A stretch of DNA of 64,000 nucleotides. Origin: CAMDPA01 sp963825625. GTDB lineage: Bacteria; Pseudomonadota; Alphaproteobacteria; Rhizobiales; Hyphomicrobiaceae. Below are positions 28,139 to 37,553 of the stretch, one piece after another. The notes beneath the pieces are model-generated. The model searched no databases. It was not told the DNA's origin and worked only from the letters and a program-made list of their open reading frames with translations. Each line of letters starts with the position of its first letter. Within the stretch, counting starts at the first letter, position 1. The position numbers were made by a program, and so were the translations under genes. Location of the stretch: assembly GCA_963825625.1 (NCBI GenBank), contig CAWGUF010000027.1, positions 11,720 through 75,719 of the forward strand, written 5' to 3'.

Positions 28139-29098
28139 TCAATCGCTATCGGTTTCAGTTGTTTTCCGGCCGGTAAGATCAGTTTCATCCCGCCTGCGCC
28201 GCAACCCAACAGCCAGATCGTACACCCTGGAACGGGCGACGCCAAGCCGCTCGACGATTTCGCCGACGGCATCGCGCAGGCTGGCGCCTTCGAGTGCGGC
28301 GGCCAGCTCGCGCTCGATGTCGGCATCGGTGGTGGCGGCGGACCGCTCAAGCGGGGGTGCCACGAGAATCACGATCTCGCCACGCGGGGGTTCGCGGGCT
28401 GCCCAGTCGGCAAGGGCAAGCAGGCCGCCGCGATGGATTGTCTCGTGCAGCTTCGTCAGCTCCCGGGCCACTGCTGCCGGCCGGTCGCCGAGTGCGGCGG
28501 CGAGGTCATTCAGGGTTGCGGCCGTCCGGCTGGGCGCCTCGAACAGAACGAGAGTGGCCGGTATGCCCGACAGCTCTGTAATGCGCCGTCGGCGAAGACC
28601 GGTGCGCGGCGGCAGAAAGCCGGCGAAATGGAACGCATCGGTCGGCAAGCCAGCGGGAACCAGTGCCGCAAGGATTGCAGAGGGGCCAGGCAATGCCGTG
28701 ACAGCATGGCCAGCCTCGACCGCGGCGCGGACAAGCTTATAGCCGGGGTCGGAAATCAATGGCGTTCCGGCGTCTGACACCAGCGCAATGGATTGGCCCT
28801 CCTGCAGCAGTCCGAGGATGCGCGGGCGCTCGCGCTCGGCATTGTGCTCGTGATAGGGCTGGGTGCGGCGATCTATGCCGTAACGGGCCAACAGCTTGGC
28901 GGTATGGCGGGTATCCTCGCAATACAATTTGTCGGCGGTGACAAGGCACGCCAGCGCTCGCAGTGTGACGTCGGCGAGGTGGCCGATCGGCGTGGCCACG
29001 ACATGCAGTCCGGGTGCGATGCCGCGCTCCAGAACCGCGCGCAGCTCATGTTGCGTTGTCGCCAGAAGGCGTTCGTATCGTGAGGCATCCGAAGGCAT
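28139..29098 (-). CDS. rsmI: 16S rRNA (cytidine(1402)-2'-O)-methyltransferase RsmI
   Basis: A SAM-dependent TP-methylase of the tetrapyrrole-methylase fold that modifies C1402 in the ribosomal P site. It has GLHVVATPIGHLADVTLRAL, CEDTRHTAKLL, LVSDAGTPLISDPGYKLVR and ALPGPSAILAALVPAGL. The C-terminal domain carries a long helix ending in RRRRDETDLTGRKTTETDSD. ATG 29098 is preferred (319 residues); an upstream ATG at 29161 adds 21 residues of low similarity. It is divergent from the LpoA-like gene with a hairpin element between. Confidence 0.94.
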   Translation of the reverse strand: MPSDASRYERLLATTQHELRAVLERGIAPGLHVVATPIGHLADVTLRALACLVTADKLYCEDTRHTAKLLARYGIDRRTQPYHEHNAERERPRILGLLQEGQSIALVSDAGTPLISDPGYKLVRAAVEAGHAVTALPGPSAILAALVPAGLPTDAFHFAGFLPPRTGLRRRRITELSGIPATLVLFEAPSRTAATLNDLAAALGDRPAAVARELTKLHETIHRGGLLALADWAAREPPRGEIVILVAPPLERSAATTDADIERELAAALEGASLRDAVGEIVERLGVARSRVYDLAVGLRRRRDETDLTGRKTTETDSD

Positions 29099-29296
29099 GC
29101 GCGTGGTCCGGGTGGGCAGGGTGGTGAGCTGGGTCTGGCCGTGGGCGCGGTCATGTGACAATCACGCCTTCTGCGCGGCATGTAAATCTGTTTCCTGATG
29201 CGGGTTTGCACTGGCATCGGGGACGACCACGCATTAATCAGTGAGCTGGATGTTGCGCGTTGTGCAGGGGGTGATTCGGCGCAGAACGTTGCTCTC

Positions 29297-29352
29297 GTGT
29301 AGCGCACCTGACATTTGCTCGCGGCCCGGCCGCACTGTGGTGCAAATGTCAG
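29297..29352 (+). repeat. GTGTAGCGCA-hairpin element, copy 2
   Basis: GTGTAGCGCA (29297-29306) precedes a perfect 11-bp dyad, CTGACATTTGC (29308-29318) and GCAAATGTCAG (29342-29352), around a 23-base loop that itself can pair (GCGGC/GCCGC). The loop sequence differs from copies 1 and 3, but the arm position and length are kept. It lies between divergent rsmI and the LpoA-like gene. Confidence 0.65.
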
Positions 29353-29400
29353 AACCGGGACACGAGGGGCAGCATGCACCCGGCCGCAAAGTGATATGGT

Positions 29401-30867
29401 ATGGTGCGGGTTGTGCCGAACCTTGAGGGGGAACTCGACGTGGGGCTTGGGCTTTTGCATCGACAGGCTTGCGGACGCGCACTGAGATCGGCGGCGATGG
29501 TGATCGGCTGCTGTGCGGCAGCGTTACCGATGATGGGGTGCGCAATCAATGGCGGCCTGCCCGGGCATGTGAGCACGGCAAGCCTGCCGGCGGGTTCGGG
29601 TCAGGCCAGAGGCGCAGTCAGTGACGGGTCTCGGGCCGCCGTTTCTGGCGCAGCAGGCCAAGACGTCGTGGCGGGAAGCGAAGCTGGAGCACCAGGCGTC
29701 ACCGGAATTGCGGGCAAGCCGGCGGTCGCGAAAGTTGCGCTGCTGCTGCCGCTTTCGGCCAGCGGCGAGCTTGGCGGTGTGGCGAAAGCGCTCAAGCAAG
29801 CGGGCGAGCTGGCGCTGTTCGATGGCGGGGGACAGGCGCTGCAGCTGATCGTCAAGGATGACGGGGGCACGCCGGAAGGCGCGGTGCAGGCGGCAGAGGC
29901 GGCAATTCGTGACGGCGCGGAACTGGTATTGGGGCCGTTGACGGCCAATGCGGCGCAGGCCGTGGGGCCGGTTGTCCGACGCGCCAGTGTTCCCGTCATT
30001 GCCTTCTCGAATGATCGCAGGGTGGCTGGCGCAGGCGTTCACGTGTTCGGTTTCATGCCGGAGCATGAAGTGGAGCGCATTGTGTCGTTTGCCGCAGCGC
30101 GCGGCCGCCGGCAATTCGCAGCGCTGTTGCCGGACGATGGCTACGGCCGGCTGGCGGAGGCGGCGTTTGCAGGCGCCGTGCGGCAATCCGGTGGGAACGT
30201 TGCTGCAATCGAAACCTATACGGGGACGGGCGCGGGTCTGCTGGAGGCGCTCCAGCGGCTCGTCGATGCCTTGGATCGCGGGGCGCAATCCGACGCAGCG
30301 GCAGGTGCGGGCGGTGCCAGCGACGATGCAGCACTATTCGTGCCTGGCGGGCAGGAGCTGCTGACGCGGCTGGGCGCCATGGCCGCGCATGCCAAGCTCG
30401 ATGTTCGCCGTATCAAGCTGCTCGGCGATAGCGGGTGGGAATCCCCGCATATCGGCAGCAGCAGAGTGCTTGTCGGAGGGTGGTATCCCGCGCCGGACCC
30501 GAGAGGATGGCAGGCATTTGCCGAAAAATATGCCCGCACGTTCGGGACCGTGCCGCCGCGCATTGCCAGTCTGGCCTTCGATGCTGTCGGGATTGCCGTG
30601 GTGCTCGCAAGATTGCCTGCCGGATCGCGTTATTCGAGCGCGAACCTGACGCGAGCGACCGGCTTCGGCGGTGTGGATGGGTTGGTTCGATTGATGCCAG
30701 ATGGTACGGCGCGACGGGTGCTCGCGGTCAGCGAGGTGCAAAGTTTCGGCACCAATATCATCGACGGTCCGCAGGTCGATGGGGGCAACCGCCTGGCGAC
30801 GGCTTCGAGCGTCTTGCCGCAACGGATTCCCGGGGAGGCGGCCGGCGTCACGGCCGAGATCCGGTGA
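29401..30867 (+). CDS. LpoA-like penicillin-binding protein activator lipoprotein
   Basis: A 488-residue lipoprotein with a type I periplasmic binding-protein fold, related to LpoA and branched-chain substrate-binding proteins. The N-terminal signal ends in the lipobox-like LPMMGC, so Cys47 is the likely acylated residue. The fold begins AKVALLLPLSASGELGGVAKALKQAGELALFD, then ELVLGPLTANAAQAVGPV and PVIAFSNDRRVAG, and ends SLAFDAVGIAVVLARL. In alphaproteobacteria this gene is regularly divergent from rsmI-yraN-gshB, as here. It probably helps peptidoglycan synthesis at the outer membrane, though function outside the gammaproteobacteria is inferred. Confidence 0.85.
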   Translation: MVRVVPNLEGELDVGLGLLHRQACGRALRSAAMVIGCCAAALPMMGCAINGGLPGHVSTASLPAGSGQARGAVSDGSRAAVSGAAGQDVVAGSEAGAPGVTGIAGKPAVAKVALLLPLSASGELGGVAKALKQAGELALFDGGGQALQLIVKDDGGTPEGAVQAAEAAIRDGAELVLGPLTANAAQAVGPVVRRASVPVIAFSNDRRVAGAGVHVFGFMPEHEVERIVSFAAARGRRQFAALLPDDGYGRLAEAAFAGAVRQSGGNVAAIETYTGTGAGLLEALQRLVDALDRGAQSDAAAGAGGASDDAALFVPGGQELLTRLGAMAAHAKLDVRRIKLLGDSGWESPHIGSSRVLVGGWYPAPDPRGWQAFAEKYARTFGTVPPRIASLAFDAVGIAVVLARLPAGSRYSSANLTRATGFGGVDGLVRLMPDGTARRVLAVSEVQSFGTNIIDGPQVDGGNRLATASSVLPQRIPGEAAGVTAEIR

Positions 30868-31001
30868 GTTCGCATGGATGGCCGACAGGTCCCACGCTCG
30901 CGCTATCGCGCGACCTCGGATCGGGCATGACGGTGCGATGAAAGCGATAATTTCGATTCGATTGTTTTGCGACGTCTACTCAGGTTCCTCTGGACAGGAA
31001 C

Positions 31002-32060
31002 ATGCTGCCGCCGGATGCTGTGGTGGCAATCGGGAGCTTGGCCCGATGGCGAGCGGCCGGACAGGCAAGCGCATATCAGAATCGGATCACTAGTCGGGTA
31101 TGCCAGTTGAGCTTCGTAATCACAGCAGTGGTGCCGATCTTCGGGTTGATCGGGCTGGGGCTCGCCGCCGCGCGCTGGCGCTGGCTCAGCGAGAGTGCTG
31201 GCAAGGGCATCACTGAATTCACGTTTCTCATTGCCCTGCCGGCGCTGCTGTTCCGCACGATGGTGACGGCGAACCTGGGCGAGACGCAACCGCTGCTACT
31301 ACTCGCCAGCTATTTCGGTTCGGTTGCCGTGATATGGCTGGTCAGCACGCTTGCCGCATACATCGTGGCCGGGCGATCGGGGCCGGAAACCGCCGTGTTC
31401 GCCATGTGCGCAAGCTACGGCAATATCGTGCTGCTGGGCATTCCCATTGCGATCAGTGCGTTCGGCACCGCTGCCGCACCGACTGCAGCCGTCATCGTGT
31501 CGACGCATGTCGCGGGCTTGTGGCTAGCGGCATGCTTTCACCTGGCGCTCGTCACGCAAGGCGGGACGAGCAGCGTGCCGGGTATCCTGCGATCGGTCGT
31601 GGTGGATTTCACGCGCAATCCTATCGTGGTGGCAATCGTGATCGGATTGCTGTGGCGGCTGACGGGGCTCGGCCTGCACGGGACGGTGGAGCGAGGGATG
31701 CAAATGCTGGCTCAGGCCAGCGTTCCCTGCGCGTTGTTTGCGGTGGGTTTCAGCCTGACCGGATTCCGGGCTGCAGGCGAGCTGCGAACGCTGTCGACGC
31801 TACTCGTGCTGAAGAACCTGGCGATGCCAGTGGTGGCGTGGGTGATCACGACGCAGGTGTTCGGTGTGACCGGGCTGGCGGCGATCGTCATCGTCTTGTT
31901 TACAGCAATGCCCACTGGGACGGCGACGTATCTGTTCGCTTCGCGCAATGGTATCGCCGTTCAGACGGCGTCTGCAGCCGTGGCTTTGAGCACGGGCTTA
32001 TCCATGCTCACGCTGCCGGTCGTGCTGCTGTTGCTGGCCGCGTTTCAAACGGCGCCTTGA
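31002..32060 (+). CDS. AEC (auxin efflux carrier) family transporter
   Basis: A predicted secondary transporter with about ten hydrophobic helices in two inverted halves. The N-half has VVPIFGLIGLGLAA and ITEFTFLIALPALLFRTM; the C-half has LSTLLVLKNLAMPVVAW and FTAMPTGTATYLFA. The family exports or imports carboxylates, such as malonate or auxin-like acids. The start is uncertain: ATG 31002 has AGGA at fair spacing and gives 352 residues, but the first 35 are not typical, and TTG 31107 (LSFVITAVVPIF) would give the more usual 317. The gene stands alone. Confidence 0.82.
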   Translation: MLPPDAVVAIGSLARWRAAGQASAYQNRITSRVCQLSFVITAVVPIFGLIGLGLAAARWRWLSESAGKGITEFTFLIALPALLFRTMVTANLGETQPLLLLASYFGSVAVIWLVSTLAAYIVAGRSGPETAVFAMCASYGNIVLLGIPIAISAFGTAAAPTAAVIVSTHVAGLWLAACFHLALVTQGGTSSVPGILRSVVVDFTRNPIVVAIVIGLLWRLTGLGLHGTVERGMQMLAQASVPCALFAVGFSLTGFRAAGELRTLSTLLVLKNLAMPVVAWVITTQVFGVTGLAAIVIVLFTAMPTGTATYLFASRNGIAVQTASAAVALSTGLSMLTLPVVLLLLAAFQTAP

Positions 32061-32077
32061 AACGGCAATGCGGCAGG

Positions 32078-32494
32078 TCACGCAGGCCGGCTGGCGGGTT
32101 TAGTCATCGATTCGAATTCCTGGCGAAGCAGCAACAACTCGTACATCGCGGCATCGACATGGACAGCGGCGCGTTCATGGCAGTCGGTTGCGTTGATGCT
32201 ACGGCGAATCGTGCTCTCGACGATATTGACGATTGTGCGCAGGTGGCTGTCAGCGGTCGATGATACCTGGGCGGCACCAGAGATCGCATTCGCTGGTCTG
32301 GTCCGGGCCAACTCGTGTACGGGCGAGGCGGCAGGTCTGGGCCGACGTGAAACCGCGCGGCGGCGCGTTGCCAGTGCTTCATTGAGAAATCGCCCGATCG
32401 CCAGCCGTCCCGGCCATACAGCCGTCGTCGAGCTGCGGCGGCCAGGGCGCGGCAGCGGCAGGACGGACTCCGGGCTAATGGCAAAATTCAGCAT
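32078..32494 (-). CDS. Hypothetical protein
   Basis: A 138-residue frame on the minus strand, convergent with the AEC transporter gene. The N-terminal half is proline/arginine-rich and looks disordered. The C-terminal half (HLRTIVNIVESTIRRSIN, then HVDAAMYELLLLRQEFESM) reads as two or three amphipathic helices, which argues it is a real coding region. I recognise no family. Start support is weak (GGAATTCC before ATG). Confidence 0.4.
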   Translation of the reverse strand: MLNFAISPESVLPLPRPGRRSSTTAVWPGRLAIGRFLNEALATRRRAVSRRPRPAASPVHELARTRPANAISGAAQVSSTADSHLRTIVNIVESTIRRSINATDCHERAAVHVDAAMYELLLLRQEFESMTKPASRPA

Positions 32495-32967
32495 GGAATT
32501 CCAGTGGGATGAGCGATTACGTTACAGTTGTCTTGTTCGCGCGTAGCGGCAAGCGTGAAGTTGTTGAGATTGATGCTGCTTTACATCAGTTCGACAGGCA
32601 TCCATCAGTGTTGGAGCCAATATGGATCGTGATTCGTAAGAAGATCTTACCGCGTATACTTCGGTCGGCCGGGGTTTGACTTCTGCTGAGGATGTGGCGG
32701 TGTCAAGTGATCCATCCCGGACTGGATTTTGGCCCACGGCGGGCCGGATCGGTTGGCGCGGGTCAGGTGGGGCTTGCGCGCGTGGCGGCTGCCAACCTAA
32801 AGTTCCGGCGATAGGGGAATGGTGCGTGTCGGGCTGGGTCCGTTTCCGGCCTCGACCGGCGGGCGGGCGCAACGCCAGCTTTCGAGCCGCAGCCTGCAGC
32901 CCGATAACGCGTGCGGCCGGTGCCGCGTGTCGTTCTCCTGTTCGGGCCACGCAAGGGGATCCAGGCT
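32495..32967 (+). other. Non-coding region upstream of scoA
   Basis: I see no gene. The 473 bases must hold the promoter of the CoA-transferase pair. Open frames on the minus strand are arginine/proline-rich shadows. Confidence 0.4.
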
Positions 32968-33666
32968 ATGAACAAGATTTTTCCGAGCGCGGCTGAGGCG
33001 CTGGCGGATGTCGCGCGCGACGGGATGACGATCGCTGTGGGCGGCTTCGGGCTGTGCGGTATCCCAGAAGCGCTGATCGCCGCGTTGAGGGACAAGGGCG
33101 TCAAGGGTTTGACCGCTGTATCCAACAATGCGGGTGTCGACGAGTTCGGACTCGGATTGCTGCTGCAGACGCGGCAGATCAAGAAAATGGTGTCCTCCTA
33201 TGTCGGGGAGAACAAGGAGTTCGAAAGGCAGTTCCTGGCGGGTGAATTGGAGCTGGAGTTCGCGCCGCAGGGGACGCTGGCGGAGCGACTGCGGGCCGGA
33301 GGGGCTGGCATTCCCGCCTTCTATACCAGGACCGGCTATGGCACGGTGGTAGCGGAGGGCAAGGAGACCCGCGAGTTCGACGGGCATATGTATGTCATGG
33401 AGCGCGGCATCCGCGCAGACCTGTCACTGGTGAAGGCATGGAAGGCCGATACGACCGGGAATCTGGTCTACAGAATGACAGCGCGCAATTTTAATCCCGT
33501 CGTGGCAACAGCCAGCCGCATGACGATTGCAGAGGTGGAGCAGATCGTCGAGCCCGGAGAGCTGGATCCCGATCACATCCATACGCCAGGAATCTTCGTC
33601 AAGCGCCTGGTTCTCAATGCGGCTCCCGAAAAGCGGATCGAGCAGCGAACCATTCGGAAGGCTTGA
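32968..33666 (+). CDS. scoA: 3-oxoacid CoA-transferase subunit A
   Basis: The 232-residue alpha subunit of a family I CoA-transferase moves CoA between succinyl-CoA and a 3-oxo acid such as acetoacetate. It has FPSAAEALADVARDGMTIAVGGFGLCGIPEALIAAL (N-terminal glycine-rich signature), TAVSNNAGVDEFGLGLLL, the SSYVGENKEFERQFLAGELELE segment and IPAFYTRTGYGT. ATG 32968 follows AAGGGG. The open frame extends upstream to 32911 without family similarity. Subunit B starts 80 bases later. The pair could take up products of the aromatic pathways in this window, or of ketone-body use; 3-oxoadipate is another possible substrate. Confidence 0.92.
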   Translation: MNKIFPSAAEALADVARDGMTIAVGGFGLCGIPEALIAALRDKGVKGLTAVSNNAGVDEFGLGLLLQTRQIKKMVSSYVGENKEFERQFLAGELELEFAPQGTLAERLRAGGAGIPAFYTRTGYGTVVAEGKETREFDGHMYVMERGIRADLSLVKAWKADTTGNLVYRMTARNFNPVVATASRMTIAEVEQIVEPGELDPDHIHTPGIFVKRLVLNAAPEKRIEQRTIRKA

Positions 33667-33745
33667 GGCAGGATTCGCCGACGACGAATGAGGCAAAGAC
33701 GGCACGAGCCGATATCGTGCTGTGCCAATGAGGAGACTTCGCAGA

Positions 33746-34384
33746 ATGGCCTGGACACGCGAGGAAATGGCACAACGTGCGGCCAAGGAGCTGCGCGACG
33801 GCTATTACGTCAACCTTGGCATCGGGTTGCCGACGCTGGTGGCGAACTACATCCCTGATGGCATCAACGTCATGCTGCAATCAGAGAACGGGCTATTGGG
33901 GATTGGACCATTCCCGACCGAGAACGAGGTGGATGCCGATCTCATCAACGCCGGCAAGCAGACGGTGACAACGCTTGCCGGCTCCAGTTTCTTCAGCTCA
34001 GCCGACAGTTTTGCGATGATTCGCGGCGGACACATCGATCTCGCAATCCTCGGTGCGATGCAGGTGTCGGAGAGCGGCGATCTGGCGAACTGGATGATCC
34101 CCGGCAAGATGGTGAAGGGAATGGGCGGGGCCATGGATCTCGTGGCGGGGGTGGAGCGCGTCGTCGTGGTGATGGAGCATACGGCCAAGAAAAAGGACGG
34201 CAGCGAAGACAAGAAGATCCTGAAAAATTGCTCGCTGCCGCTGACCGGTGTCGGTGTCGTCAACATGATCATCACGGATCTCGGCGTGCTGGAGGTCAGC
34301 GCGGCCGGGCTGAAGGTCGTCGAGCTGGCGCCTGGCGTGACGAAGGACGAGATCGCCGAGAAGACGGAAGCGTCGATCCGTTGA
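33746..34384 (+). CDS. scoB: 3-oxoacid CoA-transferase subunit B
   Basis: The 212-residue beta subunit carries the catalytic glutamate in SENGLLG (about residue 47), in the ENG/LLG context characteristic of family I enzymes. It has YYVNLGIGLPTLVANYIPDG, AGSSFFSSADSFAMIRGGHIDLAILGAMQV and LPLTGVGVVNMIITDLGVLEV. ATG 33746 is preceded by GAGGAG; earlier in-frame GTG 33722 and ATG 33728 lie before this SD. It is complete and co-transcribed with scoA. Confidence 0.92.
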   Translation: MAWTREEMAQRAAKELRDGYYVNLGIGLPTLVANYIPDGINVMLQSENGLLGIGPFPTENEVDADLINAGKQTVTTLAGSSFFSSADSFAMIRGGHIDLAILGAMQVSESGDLANWMIPGKMVKGMGGAMDLVAGVERVVVVMEHTAKKKDGSEDKKILKNCSLPLTGVGVVNMIITDLGVLEVSAAGLKVVELAPGVTKDEIAEKTEASIR

Positions 34385-34658
34385 GGGTTCTTCAACGCTA
34401 ATGCGAAATTCCGAGTTTGGCGGGATCGTCATCGGCCAATCAACACGTTATGGCTGCTCTTGAAGGAGATCGGTGATTCGGATCGAGCTCGAACACATGC
34501 AAGCCATCTTGAGGGTGGAGGCTGGCTTCGGTAATAGAATGTGATAATCCGTTCAGGGGTACGGCCAAGGACAGGCCGGAGCGGATTCAGGTGGGATGAC
34601 TATTTAGGGCGGCGAGCGCATCCATAGGTGCGCGGCGTCGTCATGAGGATGCCAATTC

Positions 34659-36500
34659 ATGCATTGGCAGGGGCGATATCGCCGGGTTTTGTCCGTGTGG
34701 CTGGCCGTTACGGTCTGGGTCGCAATTGGGCTCGTGGTTCCCGTGGCGACGATATTCAATTCTGCAGACATCGGCGTGCAGGACAGCGTTGTTGCGGCGT
34801 CGCGCGACATGTTCGTCATCGACAGGCCGGTGGTCCTGGCGCAAATGCCTGGTGTTCATGTTACGCGCGGGACGATCGTGCGCGTGCTGGCTCAGGGATC
34901 CGCCGCCTCAGCTGCGGCGCCGACTCAGCAAGCGAAGTCGAATCGCAGCCTTGCGCTGGAGAACGCACATATTGCCGTCGGTTTCGTGCCCTCACCTGCG
35001 AAGCGGCAGGAGGCTGCCAGTGCGGGTGTCGCGGACGAGGACGAGGCGGTGCTGGTCACTGCACTGGCCGGTGCGGAGTTCGAGGTTCTGACGCTGAAGC
35101 GGTCCTCGATCGCCATGCGGCTGGCCGGCGCCAACGCAGAGCCGATTACTCATGTCGATGCCGTGGTGCAGTTGAAGCGGAAAAACGTCGTCGCCATCAA
35201 GGGCACCGGCAGATTGCGTGGTCAAAAGGTGTCGTTCGATCTGATGATCGGCGGGACCACGCTTGCACGTGAAGCCGGCCAGCCATTATCGCTGCCGGTG
35301 AAGATCGAGTTCAAGTCGGACATCGCGGAAGGCTCATTCGAGGGGAAACTGGAAGCCGGCAAAGAGATTGAACTGCGCGGGCAAGGCGAGCTCTCGGTTA
35401 CGAGTGGTCGCCAGTTGGCGCGTTGGTTCGGTGCCTATTGGCTAGCAGGATCGGGGCTGCGCGATATAAAGGCGAAGGGCACGATTACATTGGGCAAAGG
35501 TGTAATCGCGTTCGACAAGGCCGATTTCAGCATGGATGGAAATCAGGCGACCGGTGCGCTTGCGCTGCGGTTCTCGACGCCGCGCCCGGAATTGACTGGC
35601 ACGTTGGCCGTGAAGAAGCTGGATGCGACGCGCTATCTGGGGGCCACGTCGGAGGGTAGTCGCGGCACGAAGCGGGAGGGGGTGAGCTGGGCGTCGCTGT
35701 CGGCCGGGGCACTTACAGTTCCGCTCGGAATGCATCTGGACGCAGATGTTCGCATTTCGGCCGATGTCTTGAAATGCGGGAGCATGGAATTCGTCGATAC
35801 AGCTGCGGCAATCGCGCTCAAGGACGGGCGGTTGCTGGCCGACTTCGCAGAATTGAAGTTTGCCGGCGGCTCGGGAGGCGGACAGATCGTTGCAGATTTC
35901 ATCGGCTTTGTGCCGAAAGTCGTGGTGCGGGGCAAGCTCGAGAACATTGATCTCGGCCAGATCACGAAGATGATCGGCGGGCATGCAATTGTGCAAGCAC
36001 CCGGGACGGTTGTGGCTGATCTGACCTCGAATGGCTTTACGTTGCAGGATCTTATGGGCGGTTTGTCCGGTAAACTCAGTGTCTCGAGCGCAGGCAGCGG
36101 GCGGTTGGGTGTTGATCTTGCGAAACTCGGCAAATCAAGCACATCAGTGGGGGCCAGCGGCTGGGGTGTCGCCGGCAAGGGGACGACGACGTTCGATGCG
36201 CTCGATCTCAAGCTGGTATTGCGGGACGGTGTCATGTTGACCGAAGTCGCAGAGGCGAGATCGGGCAAGGACGGGTGGTCAGCCAGCGGGCTGCTCAATC
36301 TGCCAGCTTCGCGGTTGGATATCCGGCTGTCACATTTGTCGTCCTCGGCAGGACCGCTCAAGAATGCCACGAAAGCTCAGGCTACCTCGGCACAAAAGGT
36401 TCTAGAGGTTCGTGGCCCGCTCGAGGCGCCGGTGATCTCGATCTTGCCTGAGCCCGGCATCGCCACCGGGACTAGCGTTGGCGGTGGGCTGCGGCCGTAA
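34659..36500 (+). CDS. AsmA-like family envelope protein
   Basis: A 613-residue protein with one N-terminal membrane segment (VLSVWLAVTVWVAIGLVVPVATIF) followed by a long periplasmic part of repeated beta-strand pattern. The C-terminal region LSGKLSVSSAGSGRLGVDLAKLG...DALDLKLVLRDGVMLTEVAEARSG matches the AsmA C-terminal domain. AsmA-like proteins are bridge-like lipid carriers between the inner and outer membranes. No other envelope gene is in the operon. In the 274 bases upstream (34385-34658) I see nothing else. Confidence 0.78.
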   Translation: MHWQGRYRRVLSVWLAVTVWVAIGLVVPVATIFNSADIGVQDSVVAASRDMFVIDRPVVLAQMPGVHVTRGTIVRVLAQGSAASAAAPTQQAKSNRSLALENAHIAVGFVPSPAKRQEAASAGVADEDEAVLVTALAGAEFEVLTLKRSSIAMRLAGANAEPITHVDAVVQLKRKNVVAIKGTGRLRGQKVSFDLMIGGTTLAREAGQPLSLPVKIEFKSDIAEGSFEGKLEAGKEIELRGQGELSVTSGRQLARWFGAYWLAGSGLRDIKAKGTITLGKGVIAFDKADFSMDGNQATGALALRFSTPRPELTGTLAVKKLDATRYLGATSEGSRGTKREGVSWASLSAGALTVPLGMHLDADVRISADVLKCGSMEFVDTAAAIALKDGRLLADFAELKFAGGSGGGQIVADFIGFVPKVVVRGKLENIDLGQITKMIGGHAIVQAPGTVVADLTSNGFTLQDLMGGLSGKLSVSSAGSGRLGVDLAKLGKSSTSVGASGWGVAGKGTTTFDALDLKLVLRDGVMLTEVAEARSGKDGWSASGLLNLPASRLDIRLSHLSSSAGPLKNATKAQATSAQKVLEVRGPLEAPVISILPEPGIATGTSVGGGLRP

Positions 36501-36637
36501 TTGCGGCGCGTAGACTGGCAAAACCAAACGCATCTGGCGAAACGTCTGGGGCGCAGCTTGCGCTCGCTGCGGCGTATGCGTTGACTATTTCTTTGCCATG
36601 TCCGCTGTGAACGCGGCGGGTCTATAGAGCTCGTACG

Positions 36638-36666
36638 GCACTGCAACAAAATATTTGTTGCAGTGC
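36638..36666. promoter_or_regulatory. Perfect palindrome, probable operator
   Basis: GCACTGCAACAAA and TTTGTTGCAGTGC form a perfect 13-bp dyad with the centre ATA. It ends 42 bases before the ATG of the gene at 36709, where an operator would lie. TGCA-containing palindromes are used by PhaR-type regulators of storage-granule genes, but I cannot show that this is one. It could also act as a terminator for the AsmA-like gene, though it lacks a T-run. Confidence 0.55.
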
Positions 36667-36708
36667 GGTATGGGTTGTTGCACATTCGAGCTCTTATCCG
36701 TTTTCGCC

Positions 36709-37449
36709 ATGCAGCCGAAGAAGGTGACCGACGTGCTTGTCCTAGAGCTGCATTCCCAAATTGTCCGGTCCTGGGCTGATTCCATGTTGGCAGCCGCTGA
36801 ATTGACAGCGGCAGTCATGAGCCCGGTGCTACCGGTTGCCAAGCCGGTGTCTGTGGGGGCGCGGAGTGGAGGGGACGAGGGTGGAGGCGACGAGCGAAGC
36901 GGTCTTTCGGTTGACAGAGCCGCAACCGCTGTGCCGATCTCGAAGCCGGCGGGTGGGTTGCGGACGGCAACCGGCAGATCCTGGTATCGGGCGCCGTACC
37001 GCTCGCCATTCGATCCGCTGTTCTGGCTGGAGCCTACGGCTGCTGTGGCTGTCGAGCGGCCGATTGTCGGCGACGTGGTGCCTGGATTTTACCAGCCATG
37101 GGCTGCGGGTGCGGCATGGACGTGGAATCCAATGGCGGTGGTGCCGTGGATGCAGCCCGATTGGCTGGCGGGGCGCGGTGATGCTTACGGGATCGGTGGA
37201 CTCAATCGGGATTGCATGACTTCAGCAGCCGAACTGGCGACGAATGCTCTGTTTTCGGCGTATCGCAGCTCAGGTGGACACGCGGTAGGTCAGATTGCGC
37301 CGGCGGCAGCGTCTCGGCCTGGTCCGGGTGTCCGCGGTGCTGCTTTGCAGGGCGGCGTTCCGGTGCCGCTGCAAGGCTGGGGTGATCTCGCCTCCATCCA
37401 GCATGGCATGGCGCTCGACTGGATGCGGCTCTGGCGCGGATTGCGTTAG
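36709..37449 (+). CDS. Hypothetical protein with phasin-like N-terminus
   Basis: A 246-residue protein; ATG 36709 is chosen (an open frame from TTG 36655 runs through the palindrome). Residues 5-35 (VTDVLVLELHSQIVRSWADS) form an amphipathic helix of the kind seen in phasins and granule-associated proteins. The rest is low in charge and rich in Ala, Gly, Pro and Trp (WNPMAVVPWMQPDW), with two shorter helices near the end (SIQHGMALDWMRLWRGL). I do not recognise a family, and the phasin idea is only an inference. It is convergent with the gene at 37554. Confidence 0.6.
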   Translation: MQPKKVTDVLVLELHSQIVRSWADSMLAAAELTAAVMSPVLPVAKPVSVGARSGGDEGGGDERSGLSVDRAATAVPISKPAGGLRTATGRSWYRAPYRSPFDPLFWLEPTAAVAVERPIVGDVVPGFYQPWAAGAAWTWNPMAVVPWMQPDWLAGRGDAYGIGGLNRDCMTSAAELATNALFSAYRSSGGHAVGQIAPAAASRPGPGVRGAALQGGVPVPLQGWGDLASIQHGMALDWMRLWRGLR

Positions 37450-37473
37450 AGATTGGCCGCTGACGCCCGTCTG

Positions 37474-37511
37474 AAAAAGCAATATCGCGGCACCTTGCGA
37501 TGCCGCGATAT
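37474..37511 (-). terminator. Rho-independent terminator for the lysine/alanine-rich protein gene
   Basis: A perfect 11-bp stem ATATCGCGGCA / TGCCGCGATAT (37482-37492 and 37501-37511) with an 8-base loop is followed on the minus strand by GCTTTTTCAG. It lies between convergent genes. Confidence 0.8.
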
Positions 37512-37553
37512 CGTTAACTCACCTTTCCGATCGCCGGTATCAGTTCGACGATA

